From: Sporanaerobium hydrogeniformans
Lineage (GTDB): Bacteria; Bacillota; Clostridia; Lachnospirales; Cellulosilyticaceae
Direction: 5' to 3'
NCBI RefSeq assembly: GCF_002735925.1
Contig: NZ_PEDL01000005.1
Coordinates: 121,736 to 185,735, forward strand
DNA: 64,000 bases
Part shown: piece by piece, positions 60,909-64,000 of the stretch
Layout: each line of letters starts with the position of its first letter
Numbering within the stretch: position 1 is the first letter of the stretch
Notes under the pieces: model-generated
Databases searched by the model: none
The model's input: only the letters and a program-made list of their open reading frames with translations
Told to the model about the DNA's origin: nothing
Made by a program: the position numbers and the translations under genes

Positions 60909-63410
60909 ATGTTTAAAGAGGCATTTGAACGCTTGAATAATGAGCAGAAACAGGCAGTAACAACCTTAAATCCCCATCTTTTAGTAGTGGCACCTGCTGG
61001 AACAGGAAAAACGAATGTTATTACACTACGTACTGCCTACTTAATGAAACAAGGTGTGGCCCCTGAAAACATATTATGTTTAACTTTTACGAATAAAGCA
61101 GCTAAAGAAATGAGGGATAGGATTACAAGGTTGAATCCGCAAGAAATTACAAAGCTTACAGTAAAAACTTTTCACGCCTTTTGCTATACTTTAATCAGCC
61201 AAGAAAAAGAACAGTCTCATTTTTCTTTTCCTTGTACCATTTTAGATGAAGTAGACAGTGATGCAGTGCTTCATGACTTGTTAGAAGAAAAAGGATTAAA
61301 AGATGAACCTTTTTATTTCCCCGAATTACGAAGTTTTATTGAAAATATAAAACGCTTTAGCCTAGGCTTTGAGAGAGATAAACGCTATACTTATAGTTTT
61401 TTAGTAAAAGCTTACTGGGAGGAGCAACGAAAAAATAAAGGGAAAATCTCCTCTTTTTTAAGTCGTTATGGGTTGGAACTTCTCATAGGTTATATACAAC
61501 GTCTAAAAGAAATTAACTGCGTAGATTTTATGGACTTAGTGGTAGAAGCGCATTATCTATTAGAACAAGAACAGATACAAACGAAATGGCAAGGACGATA
61601 CCACTATATTCAAGTAGATGAAATGCAAGATACCAGTATAAGAGAATATAACCTCATTAAAAAGTTAGCTCAAAGCAATCACTTAGCTTTGTTTGGTGAT
61701 TTTAATCAAACAATCTATGAGTGGCGAGGATCTAGTCCAAAATCCATGATTACAGACTTTAAAAAGGATTTTTCACCAGTGCTTTTACATTTAAAAATTA
61801 ACTATCGTTCTACACAGCTACTTCTACAAGCAGCCAATGACTATATTGCCAGTAGTGCTCTTTATCCCAGTGTATGTTTAACGACTTCAGAAAAGGTAGG
61901 AGATAAAATACATGTTGTGGAAGCGGCCACAAAAAGTCAAGAGATTCAGCTTTTAGCTCAGCTTATTCAGAGGGAGCAAGCAGAGGAGGAAGAGCAGGGG
62001 AGTTTAGCGATCTTAACCCGTAATAATGAATATGCCAAAAATATTTCTCATTATTTTAACCATGTAGGCATTCCTTGTACGCTTATTGAGGATACTAAAT
62101 TTTTTCGCAAAAAAGAAATAAAGGATATTCTAGACTTTGTTGCCTATGGAGTGAATGAACGCAATAATCAAGCCCTGTCTAGACTTTGTAAACATCCTTA
62201 CATGGGGATGGGAGAGTGGCTTTTAAAGCGCCTAGAGCATACAAAAGACTGCTACATGTATCTTCATGACTGGTTCCATACTAGCAGTAAGGATCCTTAT
62301 ATGCCCTTATGGGAAGGTTATAAGCATGATCAGCTAATTGTCCTTGATGTGGAGTCAACTGGACTTGATACAACACATGATGAAATTGTTCAAATTGCCG
62401 CCATTTGTTATGGAGAAGGTGGGGTAAAGGAGCAGCTTAATCTATTAGTAAAACCAACACGGCTGGTAGGGAGTTCTTATTATGTGCATGGTTTTTCTGA
62501 TGAGTTACTGCAGGAAAAAGGTCAGCAACCAGAAGAAGCTTTAAAAGCACTTCTTAAATTGATAGCAGGGAAGGTGGTTATTGGTCATAATGTGAATTAT
62601 GATCTTCAAATCATTCGAAGTTCCTTAGAACGCTATAAGCTTCCTGACTTAGCTATGAGTGAGGTATATGACACTTTAGATTTAGCCTATAAAGTATACC
62701 CAACACTTGAAAATTACAAACTAGAAACACTTTCAAAGTTAATTAAGACAAAATATACACCTAATCACAATGCCCTGTATGATATTTTGGCAACGAGTGA
62801 AATCTTAACACATTTACTATTTAAGATTCAAGAAAAAAGAGGAGAGCGATTAGAAGCAATAGAAGCGTACTATCCTTATTTAACAGAATATAAAGAGAAG
62901 CTTAATAAGGTCAAGGTCTATCTTTTAAGTCATCCTTTAGCAGATACTTTAGCTTATTTAATGAATGACTGTCAATTTAAAGACTACTATGATGGTTCAG
63001 CAGTGAAAGCTCTAAGAGAGCTTTATCGCATTGCAGATGCTATTTATGAAGAAGGGCTTTCCTTAAAAGATAATCATATTCAGTTATTAACCTATGCTTC
63101 TCTCCACTATAGTGAATTAGAACAGACAATTTATTTTAAAAATCGTATTCCTATTATAACTATTCATCAAGCAAAGGGACTAGAATTTGATAAAGTTTAT
63201 GTGGCAGGATGTAATGAACGAACCTTTCCATCAGCAAAAAGTATTCGTGATAATCATTTAGAAGAAGAGCGTAGACTTTTTTATGTAGCCATGACACGTC
63301 CAAGGCGAAAACTTACTTTAACCTATCACAATGAAGCACCGCGTAGTTATTTTGTGGATACAATAGCTGAGAAGTACAAAGAATATAAAAGATATAGTCA
63401 AATGAATTAA
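60909..63410 (+). CDS. UvrD/Rep-type helicase with inserted DnaQ-like exonuclease domain
   Basis: An 833-residue superfamily 1 helicase. Motif I APAGTGKTN (near residue 30), Ia LTFTNKAAKEMRDR, II DEMQD (near 236), III GDFNQTIYEWRG, IV NYRST (near 297), V TIHQAKGLEFDKVYV (near 750) and VI EERRLFYVAMTR (near 786) are present. Between IV and V, residues about 475-640, there is a complete DEDDh exonuclease: LDVESTGLD (Asp, Glu), GHNVNYDLQI (Asp), HNALYDILAT (His, Asp). The start is ATG 60909 after GAGGTGA. A combined helicase and proofreading-type nuclease in one chain is unusual. Confidence 0.92.
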   Translation: MFKEAFERLNNEQKQAVTTLNPHLLVVAPAGTGKTNVITLRTAYLMKQGVAPENILCLTFTNKAAKEMRDRITRLNPQEITKLTVKTFHAFCYTLISQEKEQSHFSFPCTILDEVDSDAVLHDLLEEKGLKDEPFYFPELRSFIENIKRFSLGFERDKRYTYSFLVKAYWEEQRKNKGKISSFLSRYGLELLIGYIQRLKEINCVDFMDLVVEAHYLLEQEQIQTKWQGRYHYIQVDEMQDTSIREYNLIKKLAQSNHLALFGDFNQTIYEWRGSSPKSMITDFKKDFSPVLLHLKINYRSTQLLLQAANDYIASSALYPSVCLTTSEKVGDKIHVVEAATKSQEIQLLAQLIQREQAEEEEQGSLAILTRNNEYAKNISHYFNHVGIPCTLIEDTKFFRKKEIKDILDFVAYGVNERNNQALSRLCKHPYMGMGEWLLKRLEHTKDCYMYLHDWFHTSSKDPYMPLWEGYKHDQLIVLDVESTGLDTTHDEIVQIAAICYGEGGVKEQLNLLVKPTRLVGSSYYVHGFSDELLQEKGQQPEEALKALLKLIAGKVVIGHNVNYDLQIIRSSLERYKLPDLAMSEVYDTLDLAYKVYPTLENYKLETLSKLIKTKYTPNHNALYDILATSEILTHLLFKIQEKRGERLEAIEAYYPYLTEYKEKLNKVKVYLLSHPLADTLAYLMNDCQFKDYYDGSAVKALRELYRIADAIYEEGLSLKDNHIQLLTYASLHYSELEQTIYFKNRIPIITIHQAKGLEFDKVYVAGCNERTFPSAKSIRDNHLEEERRLFYVAMTRPRRKLTLTYHNEAPRSYFVDTIAEKYKEYKRYSQMN

Positions 63411-63423
63411 AAAGCTTTATAAT
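63395..63423 (+). promoter_or_regulatory. Candidate promoter of mgsA
   Basis: -35 TAGTCA (63395-63400, 4 of 6) and perfect -10 TATAAT (63418-63423), 17-bp spacer, overlapping the helicase stop codon. Confidence 0.5.
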
Positions 63424-63463
63424 AGAAGAGAAGACAACAAGAGACAAATGAGGGAGGATAGCC

Positions 63464-63958
63464 ATGAGCGACGAGAAGGATTTTAAGATTGTCCAAATGC
63501 AAAAGCAAAAGAGTATTGCGCTAATTGCCCACGATAATCGCAAACAAGATATTATTGCATGGGTTAAACAAAACAAAGAGAAATTAGGAAAGCACTTTTT
63601 GTGTGGAACAGGGACAACAGCCACTTTATTAGCAGCAGAAACAGAACTTCCTATTACAGCTTTTAATAGTGGACCATTAGGAGGAGATCAACAAATTGGT
63701 TGTCGTATTGTAGAAGGGAATATTGATTTTATGATTTTCTTTTGGGATCCATTAGCTTCTCAGCCTCATGACCCAGATGTAAAGGCATTACTTCGTATTG
63801 CAGCCCTTTATGATATTCCTGTAGCCACTAATCAGTCTACAGCTGACTTTTTAATTTCATCACCACTTATGGACCAAGAATACAATCGTAAAATCATTGA
63901 CTATGCAAAACGTATTAAATTACGTACAAAAGCTTTTAATGAGAATAGAGAAATGTAG
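63464..63958 (+). CDS. mgsA: Methylglyoxal synthase
   Basis: MgsA converts dihydroxyacetone phosphate to methylglyoxal and phosphate, a bypass of lower glycolysis when phosphate is short. The 164-residue protein has [41 protein letters not shown] and [20 protein letters not shown], all family-typical. SD GGGAGG precedes the ATG. The N-terminus is longer by about 12 residues than most. Confidence 0.96.
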   Translation: MSDEKDFKIVQMQKQKSIALIAHDNRKQDIIAWVKQNKEKLGKHFLCGTGTTATLLAAETELPITAFNSGPLGGDQQIGCRIVEGNIDFMIFFWDPLASQPHDPDVKALLRIAALYDIPVATNQSTADFLISSPLMDQEYNRKIIDYAKRIKLRTKAFNENREM

Positions 63959-63974
63959 AATATATATAAAAAAC

Positions 63975-64000
63975 TGCCTATTACTAATAGGCATTTTTTT
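63975..64000 (+). terminator. Terminator after mgsA
   Basis: 8-bp perfect stem TGCCTATT (63975-63982) with AATAGGCA (63986-63993), 3-nt loop, and seven T residues reaching the end of the window. Confidence 0.9.

Noticed and set aside
1..64000. CRISPR array, tRNA or rRNA genes
   Set aside because: No regularly spaced repeats beyond the 15-bp linker repeats, and no cloverleaf or rRNA-like stretches were noticed on reading.

Overview
The window reads as about 64 kb of chromosome from a low-GC, endospore-forming anaerobe of the Firmicutes (Bacillota), most likely class Clostridia. The evidence is AT-rich DNA, SD-led genes in long co-directional operons, spoIVA, sepF/divIVA, ftsY-ylxM-ffh gene order, PyrR control of a uracil permease, and a biotin-dependent Na+-pump cluster. 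A Lachnospirales or Cellulosilyticum-like host is my guess from gene order; species cannot be read from the sequence alone. No rRNA, tRNA or CRISPR array was seen.

Region 1 (1-18.6 kb) is a dense housekeeping block: the 3' part of smc, ftsY, ylxM, ffh, rpsP, khpA, rimM, trmD, rplS, rbgA, two tandem lepB paralogues, rnhB, the ylqG/ylqH-like pair, yraN, pgeF, a DUF512 radical-SAM-like gene, der, plsY and gpsA. It joins protein targeting, ribosome maturation, tRNA modification and phospholipid synthesis. Region 2 (18.6-32.9 kb) holds spoIVA, a cell-division operon (HlyD-like gene, ylmE, sepF, ylmH, divIVA) running into aroB, then lspA, rluD, a PyrR attenuator with pyrR and uraA, and xerD-deoB-pdp.

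Region 3 (about 33.0-43.4 kb) is an accessory stretch between pdp and dacF, genes that are neighbours in related genomes (B. subtilis pupG-dacF). It has a lipoprotein with C-terminal cysteine clusters, a PucR/CdaR-type regulator followed by a large Fe-S flavin ene-reductase, an exported SLH-like protein with a Ser/Asp-rich repeat linker, a broken nuclease-like gene, a ParB-fold-like gene and a frameshifted metallopeptidase-like gene. This is the most strain-specific part of the window.

Region 4 (43.4-57.8 kb) returns to core genes: two D,D-carboxypeptidases flanking scpAB, rluB, mnmM, a five-gene decarboxylase/transcarboxylase Na+ pump cluster with both a 12S-type and a 5S-type carboxyltransferase, an RpiR regulator, aroH, cmk, ispH and a lone cheR. 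Region 5 (57.8-64 kb) has three minus-strand genes (SGNH hydrolase, YprB-like exonuclease, methyltransferase), then a UvrD-type helicase with a DEDDh exonuclease domain inserted between its helicase motifs, and mgsA.

The most interesting items are the helicase-exonuclease fusion, the hybrid biotin-dependent complex, the regulator/ene-reductase pair, the decayed accessory genes, and several perfect palindromes upstream of spoIVA, the lipoprotein gene and the SGNH hydrolase gene. I did not find a clear candidate for a wholly new system; the ParB-like and metallopeptidase-like genes in the accessory stretch come closest to unexplained content.
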